Source: Nocardioides hwasunensis (GTDB lineage: Bacteria; Actinomycetota; Actinomycetes; Propionibacteriales; Nocardioidaceae). From it: a stretch of DNA of 64,000 nt. Location: assembly GCF_014779665.1 (NCBI RefSeq), contig NZ_JACXYY010000009.1:62001-126000 (forward strand). The letters are read 5' to 3'. A program made the translations under genes and the position numbers. The notes under the pieces were generated by a model. That model was not told the origin of the DNA. It saw nothing but the letters and a program-made list of their open reading frames with translations, and searched no databases. Below are positions 34,122 through 42,359 of this stretch, in pieces; the first letter of the stretch is position 1, and the number at the start of each line of letters is the position of its first letter.

Positions 34122-35156
34122 TCAGACGGTGACCCGCTGCGCGGTGCGCCACACCGTGTCCCAGCCCGGCGCCAGCGCGGCCGCCCGACGAGCCGCCAGC
34201 ACGAGGCTCGCCTCGCGGGCGACGCCCGTGCCGGCGATGTCGAAGGCGGTGCCGTGGTCGACCGAGACCCGCACCACGGGCAGTCCGACGGTGATGTTGA
34301 CGCCGTCGTCGCCGTAGACCGCCTTGAACGGCGCGTGGCCCTGGTCGTGGTAGCAGACGACCACGAGCTCCCACTTGCCCTGCACGGCCTGCGGGATCAG
34401 CGCGTCGGCCGGCAGCGGTCCGTGCGCATCGATGCCGCGCTCACGCGCGCGCCTGACTGCGGGCTCGAGGACGTCGGCATCCTCGTCGCCGAAGAGCCGG
34501 TTCTCCCCGGCGTGCGGGTTGAGACCGGCCACGCCGACCCGGGTGTCGGGGCGACCCATCGCCTCGGCGAAGGCCTGCACGAGGTCGAGGACGTCATCGG
34601 TGCGCTCGGGCGTGATGCCCGCGATGGCCTGGGTGAGCGACACGTGGGTGGTGAGGTGGAAGAAGTAGAGGTCGCCGGCCGACAGCACGAGCGAGAAGTT
34701 CTGCACGTCGAACTGCTCGGCGAGCAGCTCGGTGTGACCGGGGTACTGGTGGCCGCCGGCGTGCATGGCGGCCTTGTTGAGCGGCGCGGTGACGATGCCG
34801 TCGATCGCGCCCTCCTTGGCCAGGTCGCACGCGGCGACGACGAAGCGGTAGGACCCGTCGCCCGCCACCGCGCTCAGCTCGCCGACGGGGACCTCCTCCA
34901 TCTCCTCGCCCACCTGGAGCACCTCGACGAGGCCGGGGTCGTTGGTGGCCTGCGAGGGATGGTCGATCGTCACGACGACGGCGGGGTCGACGCCGACGTA
35001 CGACGCCGCGCGTCGCAGTGCCCCGGCGTCGCCGACCACCACGGGGACGCACTCCTCACGCAGGTCGGCGTGCTCGAGCAGGGCCCGGAGGGTGATCTCC
35101 GGGCCGATGCCGGCCACGTCGCCGAGGGTGAGACCGAGAACGGGCAGGGTGCTCAT
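34122..35156 (-). CDS. pdxA2: PdxA2-type D-threonate/erythronate 4-phosphate dehydrogenase
   Basis: A 344-residue PdxA-family dehydrogenase/decarboxylase. In partnership with a DUF1537 kinase, PdxA2 oxidises D-threonate or D-erythronate 4-phosphate, and decarboxylation gives dihydroxyacetone phosphate. Family motifs: GLTLGDVAGIGPEI at the N-terminus, TAPLNKAAMHAGGHQYPGHT with metal/substrate-binding His, YHDQGHAPFKA and DHGTAFDIAG at the C-terminus. Linkage to dtnK argues for PdxA2 rather than vitamin B6 synthesis. Its start overlaps the dtnK stop (ATGA). Confidence 0.88.
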   Translation of the reverse strand: MSTLPVLGLTLGDVAGIGPEITLRALLEHADLREECVPVVVGDAGALRRAASYVGVDPAVVVTIDHPSQATNDPGLVEVLQVGEEMEEVPVGELSAVAGDGSYRFVVAACDLAKEGAIDGIVTAPLNKAAMHAGGHQYPGHTELLAEQFDVQNFSLVLSAGDLYFFHLTTHVSLTQAIAGITPERTDDVLDLVQAFAEAMGRPDTRVGVAGLNPHAGENRLFGDEDADVLEPAVRRARERGIDAHGPLPADALIPQAVQGKWELVVVCYHDQGHAPFKAVYGDDGVNITVGLPVVRVSVDHGTAFDIAGTGVAREASLVLAARRAAALAPGWDTVWRTAQRVTV

Positions 35157-36268
35157 GGGTGTGCTCCTTGGGCGCCGCGCACGACGCCGATCAGTTGGGT
35201 CAGGGTGTGGGGGTCGCCGAAGCCACCGGCCTTGGTGGCGACGACGAGCCCGTCGTGCGGGCCGCCGACGAGGGTGCCGGCCGGCACGCCCTCGACGGGC
35301 GCGTCGACGACGCGGATGCCGGTGGCACCGAGCGCGCGGAGGACCTGCGCCGCTCCGTCCCCACCGACGAGGACGAGGAGGTCGTGCCGTTGCTCGACGA
35401 GCGCGGCGGCCGCCCGCTCCCCGAGGTCGCGCGCCTGCTGCTCGGCGGTCCCGGCGACGACGTCGGACGAGGTGACGAGCAGGTCCACCGTGGCGTCGGC
35501 GGCCGCCTCGAGCTCGGCCACCTGGGCCCGGGCCACCGGGTGCAGCGAGGAGACCACGACGAGGCTGCGACTCCCCGGCGCGAGCGCCACGGGGACGGGC
35601 GTGGCGGGGTCCTCGGTGCGCCAGACCCGGGCCAGCGCCACGGCCAGGCCCGCCGAGCCGACCGGGAGCGCGTCGGCACCGAGCTCAGCGACGGCGGCGG
35701 CGACTCGGTCGAGGTCGGCCTGGTCACGCGCGTCGACCACCACGACGTCGTGGTCGCGGGACGCGGCGCGGATCGCCTCGACCAGGTCCTCGCCGCGCGC
35801 GTGGCCGGCGCCTGCCACCAGCCGGCGCAGGTCGGACTCCTCGACCGGCGTCACCGGGTCGTGGGCGGCGGCGCCCTCGTCGACGGGGACCCCGTCGACG
35901 AGCACGCGCCCGTCCTCGACCGTGCGACCCATGGCGGGGTAGGCCGGGCACAGCACGGCGTACGCACCCGGTCGCGAGCGCCGGCGACCGGCGACCGCGC
36001 CGAGCACCTGCTCGGCCACCCGCCCGCGGACGGTGGAGTCGATCTTGACGTAGAGCAGGTCGGGGGCCAGGTCGGCCACGGCCTGCGCGGTCAGCTGGGC
36101 CGCGCGCGGGTCGCGCCGGCTGTCGAGGGTCACGGCGACCGCGTCCTGCTCGGGCTCGTGGCGCCACCCGCCGCTGAGGGACAGCAGGGACGACCAGCCG
36201 GACCGGGCGAACGACACGACCGTGTCGCCGGCCCCGGTCAGGTCGTCGGCGAGGACGAGCACCCTCAC
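35153..36268 (-). CDS. dtnK: Four-carbon acid sugar kinase (DUF1537 family)
   Basis: A 371-residue kinase of the DUF1537 family, shown for other members to phosphorylate D-threonate, D-erythronate or related four-carbon acids. N-terminal VLADDLTGAGDTVVSFARSG binds the sugar acid; LYVKIDSTVRG is the family signature; GGDGAAQVLRALG and VATKAGGFGDP near the C-terminus belong to the nucleotide-binding domain. GTG at 36268 overlaps the transporter stop by four bases. It is somewhat shorter than many members (about 400-430 aa). Confidence 0.9.
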   Translation of the reverse strand: MRVLVLADDLTGAGDTVVSFARSGWSSLLSLSGGWRHEPEQDAVAVTLDSRRDPRAAQLTAQAVADLAPDLLYVKIDSTVRGRVAEQVLGAVAGRRRSRPGAYAVLCPAYPAMGRTVEDGRVLVDGVPVDEGAAAHDPVTPVEESDLRRLVAGAGHARGEDLVEAIRAASRDHDVVVVDARDQADLDRVAAAVAELGADALPVGSAGLAVALARVWRTEDPATPVPVALAPGSRSLVVVSSLHPVARAQVAELEAAADATVDLLVTSSDVVAGTAEQQARDLGERAAAALVEQRHDLLVLVGGDGAAQVLRALGATGIRVVDAPVEGVPAGTLVGGPHDGLVVATKAGGFGDPHTLTQLIGVVRGAQGAHP

Positions 36269-37302
36269 AGCTGCGGCTCCTTGATGCCGAGCTCCATGTC
36301 GTCGAGCTTCCTGATCTCCTCCTCGGAGAGCAGGCCGCCCTCCTTCTTCAGCACGGCTGTCGCGATGAGGGGCGACAGCACTGCGGTGACGAGGACCGCC
36401 GCGGCGACCTGCGCGGTGGCGGTCTCGACGTAGGGCTGGAACGTCGGGTCGGCCATGCCGATGATCGCCGGGGTCGCGATCGCGTTGCCGGCGGTGGTGC
36501 CGGCGGCGAACCCGAGGCCCGAGCGGTAGCCGCGGCGCAGCAGGAAGCGGTAGCCGAGGTAGACGAAGAAGCCGGTCACGGGGGCGACGACCAGGCCGAC
36601 GACCAGGCCGCTCAAGCCACCCTTGACGATGTTGTTGAGGTCGATGCCGGTGCCCAGCGCGAGGGCGAAGAACGGGATGACGATCGCGGGCGTGGGCCGC
36701 AGGACTTCGCGCCAGTGCGGGTTGAGGTTGCCGACCAGCATCCCGAGGAGGAACGGGATGACTGCGGCGAGCATCAAGGAGAAGGGGATGTCGGCCAGGC
36801 CCGAGGCACCGAGGAAGAGCATCGAGAAGAACGGGCCGTCGTTGAGCGCCGAGGAGATGTAGGCACCGCGGTCGCGCTTGTCGCCGTAGCGGCCGGTGAA
36901 GGCCAGCCAGAGACCGCCGTTGCTGTTGTCGACCGCGACGAGCAGGGCGAGGATCGAGACGCCGAGGACCCCGTCGAGGCCGACGACCTGACCCAGCAGG
37001 ATCACCAGGGTGGCCGGGACGATGCTCTTGCAGAGCAGGACCACGGCAGACGTCGCGAGCACCGGCCCACTGGTCTTCAGCGTGACCTGGGTGCCGGTGG
37101 CGAAGATCAGCAGCGCGATCAGTGGCAGCGCGCTTTGCTGGAACAGCGCCGTGGTGAACGAACCCATCTCCAAGAACCCGGTCGCGAACGTGCCGAGAAG
37201 CGACCCGATCACGAGTGGGATGAGCATCAGCCCACCGGGAATGCGGTTCATCCACTGGTAGAGCGGGGCGATCTCGCGATCGGGGGTGGTCGTGTCGGTC
37301 AT
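36265..37302 (-). CDS. KdgT-family sugar acid permease
   Basis: A 345-residue membrane protein with about ten hydrophobic segments, of the 2-keto-3-deoxygluconate permease family. MNRIPGGLMLIPLVIGSLLGTF at the N-terminus and DNSNGGLWLAF and ALNDGPFFSMLFLGASG centrally match the family. As the first gene of the operon with dtnK and pdxA2 it probably imports threonate or erythronate by proton symport, not KDG. ATG at 37302 is set by the conserved N-terminus. Confidence 0.88.
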   Translation of the reverse strand: MTDTTTPDREIAPLYQWMNRIPGGLMLIPLVIGSLLGTFATGFLEMGSFTTALFQQSALPLIALLIFATGTQVTLKTSGPVLATSAVVLLCKSIVPATLVILLGQVVGLDGVLGVSILALLVAVDNSNGGLWLAFTGRYGDKRDRGAYISSALNDGPFFSMLFLGASGLADIPFSLMLAAVIPFLLGMLVGNLNPHWREVLRPTPAIVIPFFALALGTGIDLNNIVKGGLSGLVVGLVVAPVTGFFVYLGYRFLLRRGYRSGLGFAAGTTAGNAIATPAIIGMADPTFQPYVETATAQVAAAVLVTAVLSPLIATAVLKKEGGLLSEEEIRKLDDMELGIKEPQL

Positions 37303-37325
37303 CGGGGTGTCACCTCGGGCTCGAT

Positions 37326-37352
37326 CCTGTACGTACAACTTGTACGTACAGG
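37326..37352. promoter_or_regulatory. Perfect 27-bp palindromic operator
   Basis: CCTGTACGTACAA and TTGTACGTACAGG flank a central C. Within it TGTACGTACA, itself a palindrome, occurs twice with centres 13 bp apart. It lies 24-50 bp upstream of the kdgT-like ATG, ideal for repression by the operon's GntR protein, possibly as two dimers. Confidence 0.85.
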
Positions 37353-37431
37353 TGACGATCGCATCCGAGCGCGCTTGTGTCAACCGTCACAGGAGGCATC
37401 GCGACGGCCGGGGACGGACGGAGGTGTCCGA

Positions 37432-38238
37432 TCAGGCGTCGGGCGCGGCCCACTCGCCGCTGCGCTTCTCCATCATCAGCCGCCGCTCGAGGTCGTTGAA
37501 CCCGAGCCGTCGGTAGATCCCGATGGCGTCGCCGTCGGTGTCGGCCACGATGACGAGGCGGCGTACGTCGAGGTGGTCGAGGGCGTGCTGACCAGCGGCG
37601 TGGACGACGGCGGCGGCGAGGCCCTTGCGTCGGTGGTCGGGGTGGGTCTCGACGCTCTGGTAGCGCGCGAGCCCGTCCTCGGTGACGAAGGCGCCGGCGG
37701 TGGAGACCAGCTGCTCGTCGACGAACGCGCCGAACCGCTGGCCACGACCGGCCTCGACGAGCCTGCGCTCCTGGGCGTTCTTCTGCCGGGCGTAGGCCAT
37801 GAACCTGTCCTCGGGCGTGTGCGGGTAGAGCTGATGGCTCAGCCGGGCGCGCCCCTCCCAGTCGTCATCACCCTCGAGTGCGCGCACCTGGGCCTCGACC
37901 TTGCGCGGGAGGTTGACCCGGGAGGAGGTCAGCACGGTGGCCAGGTCGACGGTCATCCCGGCGGCCTCGAAGGCGGCCCGCGCCTCGTCGGTGAGGTCGG
38001 GGGCGTCGATGCCGATGCTCACGTGGTCGGCCTGCGGGAACTCGGTGTGGAACGCGCCGACGACCTCCTTCTCGCCGCCCGGCGCTGGAGGCTGGGCGAG
38101 GAGGAGGAAGTTGCCCCAGAAGTAGGTCGGGTTGTCGGGCGAGCGGACCACGAGGTGCGTGCCGCGGTCCTCGACGACACTGCCCGAGTCGGTCAGCAGG
38201 GCCAGGTCGGTGCGGAAGCCGAGGGAGGTCACGTCCAT
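37432..38238 (-). CDS. GNAT family N-acetyltransferase
   Basis: A 268-residue protein whose C-terminal half (about 140-262) is a GNAT domain. The acetyl-CoA loop is HPDHRRKGLAAAVVHAA and the last strand/helix is IVADTDGDAIGIYRRLGF. The N-terminal half (about 1-130) lacks a recognised signature and may be a degenerate GNAT repeat. The acceptor substrate is unknown. It is 11 bp from the start-side neighbour's end and likely cotranscribed with it. Confidence 0.82.
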   Translation of the reverse strand: MDVTSLGFRTDLALLTDSGSVVEDRGTHLVVRSPDNPTYFWGNFLLLAQPPAPGGEKEVVGAFHTEFPQADHVSIGIDAPDLTDEARAAFEAAGMTVDLATVLTSSRVNLPRKVEAQVRALEGDDDWEGRARLSHQLYPHTPEDRFMAYARQKNAQERRLVEAGRGQRFGAFVDEQLVSTAGAFVTEDGLARYQSVETHPDHRRKGLAAAVVHAAGQHALDHLDVRRLVIVADTDGDAIGIYRRLGFNDLERRLMMEKRSGEWAAPDA

Positions 38239-38248
38239 GCCGCGGAGG

Positions 38249-39151
38249 CTATCGGGAGACGACGTTGATCACCGGTTCGCCGCCCACCCGTCGCTGCAGC
38301 TGCTCGCGCACCAGCGCGGAGATGCGGGGCAGCATGGCGGTCGTCCCACCGGCGACGTGAGGGGTGATCAGCACGCCGGGGGCGTCCCAGAGCGGGTGTC
38401 CCTCGGGCAGCGGCTCCGGGTCGGTGACGTCGAGCGCGAAGCGCAGGCGGCCGGCCTGGCGGATGACGGCGTCGGTGTCGACGACCCGGCCGCGGGCCAC
38501 GTTGACCACCAGCGCCCCGTCGGGCAGGAGGCCCAGCGTCTCGTCGTCGAGCAGCCCGCGCGTCGTGTCGTTCAGCGGCACCAGGGCGACCAGGACGTCC
38601 TGATCGGGCAGCAGCGAGCGGAGGTCGTCGATCGCCCGGACCCGGCCGACCAGGTCGTCGTCGCGCTCGCGCGAGGCCACTGCGGTGACGACGGCCTTCA
38701 TCGGGATCAACCGCTCGGCCAGGGCCCGGCCGATCGAGCCGTAGCCCAGGACCAGCACCCGCGAGTCGGCGAGCGAGCGGCGCATCTTGTCGCTCTCCCA
38801 GTGGCCGTGGCTCCGCACCGCCTCGGGAATGCCTCGCAGGCTGGCCAGGACCAGTCCGACCGCGTGCTCGGCGGTGGCGTCGTCGTGGACGCCGCTCGCG
38901 TTGCAGAGCGTCACGCCCGCGGGCAGCCGGTCCAGCACGCCGTCGTAGCCCGCGCTCTGCAGCTGCACGACCTGCAGGCCCTGGAGCTGGTGGGCCCGGT
39001 CGAGGACGTCCGCGCGCGTGGCGTAGTGCGGCACCCACAGGTCGACCTCGCCCTCCGGCGCCGGGCCCTCCCCGTTCCACACCTCGATGTCGACGCCGTC
39101 GACCGGCCCGACGGCGTCGGCGAGGGTGCGGGTGGCGAGGACGGCCTTCAT
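38249..39151 (-). CDS. D-2-hydroxyacid dehydrogenase
   Basis: A 300-residue NAD-dependent dehydrogenase. The nucleotide-binding motif VLVLGYGSIGRAL is near 133, followed by the catalytic triad: Arg in VVNVARGRVVD, Glu in DVTDPEPLPEGHPLW and His in TPHVAGGT. It reduces 2-oxo acids to D-2-hydroxy acids or the reverse; the substrate is not evident. Its start overlaps the stop of the sterol-carrier-like gene by four bases. Confidence 0.9.
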   Translation of the reverse strand: MKAVLATRTLADAVGPVDGVDIEVWNGEGPAPEGEVDLWVPHYATRADVLDRAHQLQGLQVVQLQSAGYDGVLDRLPAGVTLCNASGVHDDATAEHAVGLVLASLRGIPEAVRSHGHWESDKMRRSLADSRVLVLGYGSIGRALAERLIPMKAVVTAVASRERDDDLVGRVRAIDDLRSLLPDQDVLVALVPLNDTTRGLLDDETLGLLPDGALVVNVARGRVVDTDAVIRQAGRLRFALDVTDPEPLPEGHPLWDAPGVLITPHVAGGTTAMLPRISALVREQLQRRVGGEPVINVVSR

Positions 39152-39486
39152 GCGGTCTCCTGCGAGGTGAGGGGGAGGTAGGGGGTCAGGTCGGTGCGCT
39201 CGCCGCTCGCGACGACCCGGCCCGAGGCGACCGCCTCTGCCCAGGACGTACGACCGGTGGCGACTGCGAGCCAGGTCTCGGCGTCGGTCTCGATCACCGC
39301 GGGCGGAGTGCCGCGCGTGTGGCGCACACCCGAGACCGCCTGCACGGCGGCGAAGGGCGGGACCCGCACCTCGACCGACCTCCCGGGCGCGCGGGTCTCG
39401 AGGGCGGCGAGGTAGTGCTTGACCTGCGCGCGGGTGTCTGCGGTCTCGAGCTGCTCGGGGGTGAGGACCTTGAGGCGGGCGGGCAC
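39148..39486 (-). CDS. Sterol carrier (SCP2-like) family protein
   Basis: A 112-residue actinomycete protein of the bacterial sterol-carrier fold group. The opening PARLKVLTPEQLETADTR and the C-terminal TWLAVATGRTSWAEAVASGRVVASG match the family; the latter is the SCP2 ligand-binding end. Members often lie near purine genes in actinomycetes. Function is unknown. It overlaps the dehydrogenase start by four bases. Confidence 0.8.
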   Translation of the reverse strand: MPARLKVLTPEQLETADTRAQVKHYLAALETRAPGRSVEVRVPPFAAVQAVSGVRHTRGTPPAVIETDAETWLAVATGRTSWAEAVASGRVVASGERTDLTPYLPLTSQETA

Positions 39487-39495
39487 GCGACAAAA

Positions 39496-40323
39496 CTAGG
39501 CGATCGCGTCGAGCACCTTCACGCAGGCCGCCCACGCGTCACTGTCCGGGTCGATGACTGCGAAGTGGCCACCGGTCACCTCGACCAGCGTGGCCTCGGC
39601 ACCGGCAGCGGTGGCCGCGTCGACGTACGTCGTGGCCTGCGCGAACGGGACCGTGTCGTCGTCGGGCGCGTGGACGACCCACATCGGCACGTCGAGCGGC
39701 ACCTGGGCGAGCGGGTCGGCCTGCTCGTACGTCGTCTCGTCGGCCGTGCCGAGGAAGGCGAGGGTCGCCCCGTCGCCCAGGTGCTCGTCGACGGCGGCGC
39801 GCAGGTCGACCACCCCGGCCTGGCTGATGACGTGGGTGAGGGCCGGACCGCCGGCCCAGCGGTCGAAGCGACCGCGGGCGCCGGCCCAGGTGGCGAGGTG
39901 GCCTCCGGCGGAGTGGCCGAGCGTGACGATCGGGCCGTCGACGCCGGTGGCCACCGCGCCGATGGCCGCGTGGATGTCGTCGAGCGTCTCGGGGAAGCCG
40001 CCGCCGTTGCCGACGCGGCGGTACTCCACGTTGGCGGCGGTCCAGCCCCGGCCGACGAGGTCCTCGGCGAGCGGCGCGCCGTAGTCGGCGCCGTACTGCG
40101 CACGCCAGAAGCCGCCGTGGATCACCACCACCAGGCCGCGGCTCGCGCCGTCGGGCGTGAGCAGGTCGACCCACTGACTGGGGTCGTCGCCGTAGGTGAT
40201 CCGCCGGGTGCGCGCGCTCTCGTCCACGCCCCCCACCCTGCCCGACCGGTCGCTGGAGCAGGCAGCGAGGGCAGCGGCCCCGAGCCCGGCGACCGGCAGG
40301 GCGAGCAACGTACGACGGCGCAT
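39496..40323 (-). CDS. Alpha/beta hydrolase, probable lipoprotein
   Basis: A 275-residue esterase-like hydrolase. The N-terminus MRRRTLLALPVAGLGAAALAAC is a twin-arginine-like or lipoprotein signal with lipobox LAAC, so it is probably exported and lipid-anchored. The oxyanion motif HGGFW and nucleophile elbow GHSAGGH place it with BD-FAE/kynurenine-formamidase-like hydrolases; the catalytic Asp is in PDDDTVPF and His in TGGHFAV. The substrate is unknown. Confidence 0.86.
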   Translation of the reverse strand: MRRRTLLALPVAGLGAAALAACSSDRSGRVGGVDESARTRRITYGDDPSQWVDLLTPDGASRGLVVVIHGGFWRAQYGADYGAPLAEDLVGRGWTAANVEYRRVGNGGGFPETLDDIHAAIGAVATGVDGPIVTLGHSAGGHLATWAGARGRFDRWAGGPALTHVISQAGVVDLRAAVDEHLGDGATLAFLGTADETTYEQADPLAQVPLDVPMWVVHAPDDDTVPFAQATTYVDAATAAGAEATLVEVTGGHFAVIDPDSDAWAACVKVLDAIA

Positions 40324-40367
40324 GCCGGGGGTTCGGAGCGGAGGGTGCGATCGATCGGTCACCGACC

Positions 40368-40949
40368 TCACTCGTCGTCGGCGACCTCGATGTCGGGGTA
40401 GGGCTGGACGACCTGGAGGAACGTGTAGGTCCGACGACCGGGGTCGCGGCCGCGGGTCCGGTCGGCCCAGGCGTCGATGAGGTCGTCGATCTCCTGGCGC
40501 AGCTCGTGCGCCTCGTCGTCGGTGAGCCTGATCGTGTGGTCGGAGGTCGAGAAGACCCCGCTCCCCTTCTCCCGGTCGATGACGAAGGTGCGGTCGACGA
40601 TCGCGTGCATACGGGCGAGCTGGCTGGCGCGGAAGACCTCGACGGCGGCGCGCCCGCCGGGCTCGTCGGCGATCGTGCCGAGGTTGACCGTATAGCCGGC
40701 GGGCGCTGCCGCACGCCACACCCGGTCGCGCCGGTCGCGGGCCTCCTCCGGCGCCTCCTCGACCAGGCCGTACTTCGCGAGCTGGCGCAGGTGGAAGCTC
40801 GCCTGGTTGGCCGGGATGTCGAGCAGGCGGGCGATGTCGGCGGCGCGCACCGGGCCTGACGCGGAGAGCTCGTCGAGGATCCGGTTGCGGACGGGGTGGG
40901 CGATCGCGCGCAGCACGCGCGGGTCGCCCAGGGGTCGTGACTCGGCCAT
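40368..40949 (-). CDS. ArsR-family transcriptional regulator
   Basis: A 193-residue regulator. The winged helix is N-terminal (about 10-90; HPVRNRILDELS, then DIARLLDIPANQASFHLRQLAKYGLV). No metal-binding cysteines are present, so it does not sense arsenite; the C-terminal 100 residues would bind another ligand. It is divergent from the MFS gene across 67 bp that contain a strong palindrome, and probably represses both genes. Confidence 0.88.
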   Translation of the reverse strand: MAESRPLGDPRVLRAIAHPVRNRILDELSASGPVRAADIARLLDIPANQASFHLRQLAKYGLVEEAPEEARDRRDRVWRAAAPAGYTVNLGTIADEPGGRAAVEVFRASQLARMHAIVDRTFVIDREKGSGVFSTSDHTIRLTDDEAHELRQEIDDLIDAWADRTRGRDPGRRTYTFLQVVQPYPDIEVADDE

Positions 40950-40982
40950 GCGCGCAGCCTATCGACTTGCGCACGCACTATT

Positions 40983-41013
40983 GCGCAACATCACGTGCGC
41001 AACATATGTTGCG
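40983..41013. promoter_or_regulatory. ArsR-type operator
   Basis: GCGCAACAT occurs at 40983 and 40997. The second copy is part of the perfect palindrome CGCAACATATGTTGCG (40998-41013), which ends 3 bp before the MFS start codon. Binding there would block expression of the exporter and probably of the regulator. Confidence 0.75.
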
Positions 41014-41016
41014 GAT

Positions 41017-42264
41017 GTGCCCGGATACCGCCAGCTCTCGAGGAACCGCGACTTCACCGTCCTGTGGATCGGCGACACCGTGAGCGAGCTCGGCAGCGCG
41101 CTGTCGATGTTCGTCTTCCCGCTCATCGCCTACGCGCTCAGCGGCTCGGCCCTCACCGCGGCGCTGGTCGAGGCGGCGTACCTCGGCGGTCTCTGCGCCA
41201 CCCTGCTGCCGGCCGGGGTCCTGGCCGACCGGGTCGACCGGAAGCGGATCATGCTGGTCTCGAGCGCGACCGGGTGCGCGGCCTACACCTCTCTCGCGGT
41301 CGCCGGCGCGAGCGGCCACCTGGTGCTCCCCCACCTCGGCGCCGTCGCCCTCGTCGCGGGCGTCGCGGCCGGCGTGTTCAACCCGGCCCAGACCTCGGCG
41401 ATCCGCTCGGTCGTCTCCACCGAGGACCTGCCGACCGCGCTCAGCCAGAACCAGGCGCGCCAGCACGTCGCCTCGCTGCTGGGCGGGCCGCTGGGCGGGG
41501 CGTTGTACGCCGTCACGCGCTGGGTGCCGTTCGCCGTCGACGCGGTCACCTTCGCGATCGCGTGCGTGACCGTCAGCCGGGTCCGCACGGACCTCTCGGC
41601 TCCGCACCGCACGCACGAGCCGCTGCGCCAGCAGCTCACCGAGGGCTTCCGCTTCATGTGGGCGCGGCCGTTCTTCCGGACCCTGATGGCGTGGTCGTCG
41701 ATGACCAACCTGGTCACCAACGCGATCTTCTTCGTGGTCGTGCTGCGGATGGTCCAGCAGGATGTGCCGGCCGCCCAGATCGGGCTCGTCTCGACCGCCG
41801 CCGGCCTCGGCGGGATCCTCGGCGCGATGATGGCGCCGAGCCTCATCCAGCGCCTGCCCACCGGCCGGCTGACGGTGCTGATCGGGTGGATGTGCTGCCT
41901 GCCGCTGGTGCCGCTCGCCTTCTCGAGCAGCACCTGGACGGCGTGCACCAGCACCTTCCTCCTGCTGCTGCTCAACCCCGTCGGCAACGCCGGCATCGGC
42001 TCCTACCGGATGGCCGTCACGCCCGACCACCTGCAGGGTCGGGTGTCCTCGACCAGCCAGTTCGTCTCGATGTCGGTGATGCCGCTCGCCCCGCTGCTCG
42101 GCGGCTGGTTGCTCGAGCACGAGGGCGGGACCTTCGCGATCTCCGTGCTCGTCGTGGCGACCGCGCTCCTGGCCGTGCTGCTCACCTCGAGCCGGTCGAT
42201 CCGCTCGGTGCCCAAGCCGTCGGAGTGGGCGGTCCCGGCCGAGGAGCCGGTGCTCGCGGCCTAG
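41017..42264 (+). CDS. MFS transporter (DHA3-like drug exporter)
   Basis: A 415-residue protein with about 12 membrane segments, similar to the enterobactin/macrolide exporter group of MFS. Loop 2-3 motif GVLADRVDRKRIML is clear, and an internal repeat starts after about residue 200. GTG at 41017 begins directly after the operator with no ribosome-binding site, so the transcript may be leaderless. The ArsR regulator is divergent. The substrate is unknown. Confidence 0.88.
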   Translation: MPGYRQLSRNRDFTVLWIGDTVSELGSALSMFVFPLIAYALSGSALTAALVEAAYLGGLCATLLPAGVLADRVDRKRIMLVSSATGCAAYTSLAVAGASGHLVLPHLGAVALVAGVAAGVFNPAQTSAIRSVVSTEDLPTALSQNQARQHVASLLGGPLGGALYAVTRWVPFAVDAVTFAIACVTVSRVRTDLSAPHRTHEPLRQQLTEGFRFMWARPFFRTLMAWSSMTNLVTNAIFFVVVLRMVQQDVPAAQIGLVSTAAGLGGILGAMMAPSLIQRLPTGRLTVLIGWMCCLPLVPLAFSSSTWTACTSTFLLLLLNPVGNAGIGSYRMAVTPDHLQGRVSSTSQFVSMSVMPLAPLLGGWLLEHEGGTFAISVLVVATALLAVLLTSSRSIRSVPKPSEWAVPAEEPVLAA

Positions 42265-42277
42265 CGAGTGGTCGGCC

Positions 42278-42305
42278 GGGAGTCACCGGATATCCGGTGA
42301 CTCCC
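42278..42305. terminator. Perfect 28-bp palindrome between convergent genes
   Basis: GGGAGTCACCGGAT and ATCCGGTGACTCCC abut with no spacer, 13 bp after the MFS stop. In RNA the centre must open to form a loop. It lies before the end of the convergent WYL gene (42360) and probably terminates the MFS transcript. Confidence 0.7.
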
Positions 42306-42359
42306 CCGCTTGTCGGCCCAGATCTGGGTGACGAACCGGGAGACTCGGGTGCCAAGTCC

